Below are positions 63,737-64,000 of a DNA stretch of 64,000 nucleotides, piece after piece. The stretch covers positions 5,146,001 through 5,210,000 of the forward strand of contig NZ_CP109149.1 of assembly GCF_035920345.1 (NCBI RefSeq), given 5' to 3'. This stretch comes from Nocardia vinacea. GTDB taxonomy: Bacteria; Actinomycetota; Actinomycetes; Mycobacteriales; Mycobacteriaceae. The notes beneath the pieces were generated by a model. It was not told the origin of the DNA and did not search any database. It saw only the letters and a list, made by a program, of their open reading frames with translations. The position numbers and the translations under genes were made by a program. How positions within the stretch are numbered: the stretch's first letter is position 1; each line of letters opens with the position of its first letter.

Positions 63737-63816
63737 GTCGTTCTCCTTCAGCTCGTTTGCAGCGGTACGTTCGTTCGTTCCGCGAAACCGAGGCCGGTGA
63801 TGGCTGAAGGGCCGGT

Positions 63817-63861
63817 AAAAAAATACTGGCCACGGTTTCGCTTCGGGCGATCCGTGGCCAG
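63817..63861 (-). terminator. Intrinsic terminator in the whiB7 leader
   Basis: On the minus strand CTGGCCACGG pairs perfectly with CCGTGGCCAG (63852-63861 with 63826-63835) around a 16-nt loop, followed by TA and seven T (63823-63817). It lies about 80 nt before the whiB7 start. Confidence 0.9.
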
Positions 63862-63887
63862 GAGGTCGGGGAGTGTTCCCTACCTAG

Positions 63888-63905
63888 TTCGACATCTCTG
63901 TCGAA
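63888..63905 (-). promoter_or_regulatory. Leader hairpin between the upstream ORF and the terminator
   Basis: TTCGACA and TGTCGAA form a perfect 7-bp stem with a GAGA tetraloop, 6 nt after the stop of the upstream ORF. A stalled ribosome on the ORF could block or free this region. Confidence 0.65.
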
Positions 63906-63911
63906 TCCTGA

Positions 63912-63968
63912 TCACGGTCGCTGGGTGTGCGGTGCGGCGGAGGCGTGCCTGCAGATCTGCCGGTGCAT
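63912..63968 (-). CDS. Upstream ORF (18 residues) in the whiB7 leader
   Basis: ATG 63968, preceded by a GAGG-type site, opens MHRQICRHASAAPHTQRP and stops with TGA at 63912. It is rich in His, Arg, Pro and Ala. Translation of such an ORF is thought to report ribosome inhibition and so control the downstream terminator. Confidence 0.7.
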   Translation of the reverse strand: MHRQICRHASAAPHTQRP

Positions 63969-64000
63969 ATCCGGCCTCAACTGCGAAGACGCCGGCTTCT

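Larger units (their letters stand above)
63737..64000 (-). promoter_or_regulatory. whiB7 5' leader, transcription attenuator
   Basis: Reading toward whiB7, the leader has an 18-codon upstream ORF (63968-63912), a hairpin with GAGA loop (63905-63888), an intrinsic terminator with seven T (63861-63817), then the whiB7 ribosome site. The promoter lies beyond the window end. Such a leader is known to control whiB7 by translation-dependent attenuation. Confidence 0.85.

Overview
The window is chromosomal DNA of a high-GC actinomycete, most likely Nocardia or a close mycolic-acid-containing relative. Two blocks run parallel to the Mycobacterium tuberculosis genome as I know it. One is the Rv0102/Rv0103c pair (CtaG-type copper protein facing a CtpB-type P-ATPase) with a SigC-like sigma factor beside it. 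The other is Rv3193c to Rv3197A (UPF0182, PDZ/Lon-like protease, metalloprotease-like protein, ThiF-like protein, ABC1 kinase, WhiB7). GTG starts, WhiB, Rpf, KstR-type and zf-HC2 proteins agree with this. I see no insertion sequence, prophage or CRISPR array.

Layout. 1-9110: end of an epoxide hydrolase, a TetR gene with a palindromic operator, then a tight catabolic operon (flavin monooxygenase, serine hydrolase, zinc alcohol dehydrogenase, acyl-CoA ligase, D-aminoacylase-type amidohydrolase) and an alpha/beta hydrolase with an altered triad. 9187-14335: DoxX protein with an 11-residue repeat tail, STAS protein, siderophore/heme-type ABC importer, and a three-copy ~112-bp repeat. 14296-19953: copper/stress module (sigC-like, zf-HC2 anti-sigma candidate, ctpB-like, CtaG/CopD-like). 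20063-26513: cytochrome P450, cytochrome oxidase subunit I, GT87 mannosyltransferase-like protein, TetR, lactate-monooxygenase-like enzyme. 26514-31895: a degenerate ORF, a membrane protein, a NarL-type two-component system next to a sterol-desaturase-type hydroxylase, and a divergent HxlR/NmrA pair. 31892-39859: a steroid-type pair (SnoaL-like and 5-alpha-reductase-like) around a KstR-type box, an amidohydrolase, a PucR regulator, a lipase, and a PadR/SnoaL divergent pair with a double operator. 39853-45316: lipase-maturation-factor-like protein, GH65 plus beta-phosphoglucomutase, RpiR regulator. 45422-48377: an orphan TrbL-like membrane protein with a tiny coupled ORF, and a broken P450. 48378-52962: FAD monooxygenase, a reductase plus Rieske oxygenase operon, and its TetR with two operator copies. 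53027-54365: initiator tRNA and an Rpf gene, flanked by strong terminators. 54370-64000: the conserved Rv3193c-whiB7 block.

The genes fall into oxidative catabolism units, each paired with its own regulator, and conserved core functions (respiration/copper, resuscitation, WhiB7 drug resistance). The best-supported regulatory signals are the whiB7 attenuation leader (upstream ORF, alternative hairpin, intrinsic terminator with a T tract), the KstR-type box at 32730-32743, and the duplicated operators in front of the TetR and PadR genes. Gene identities come from motifs and remembered family features, not from database searches.
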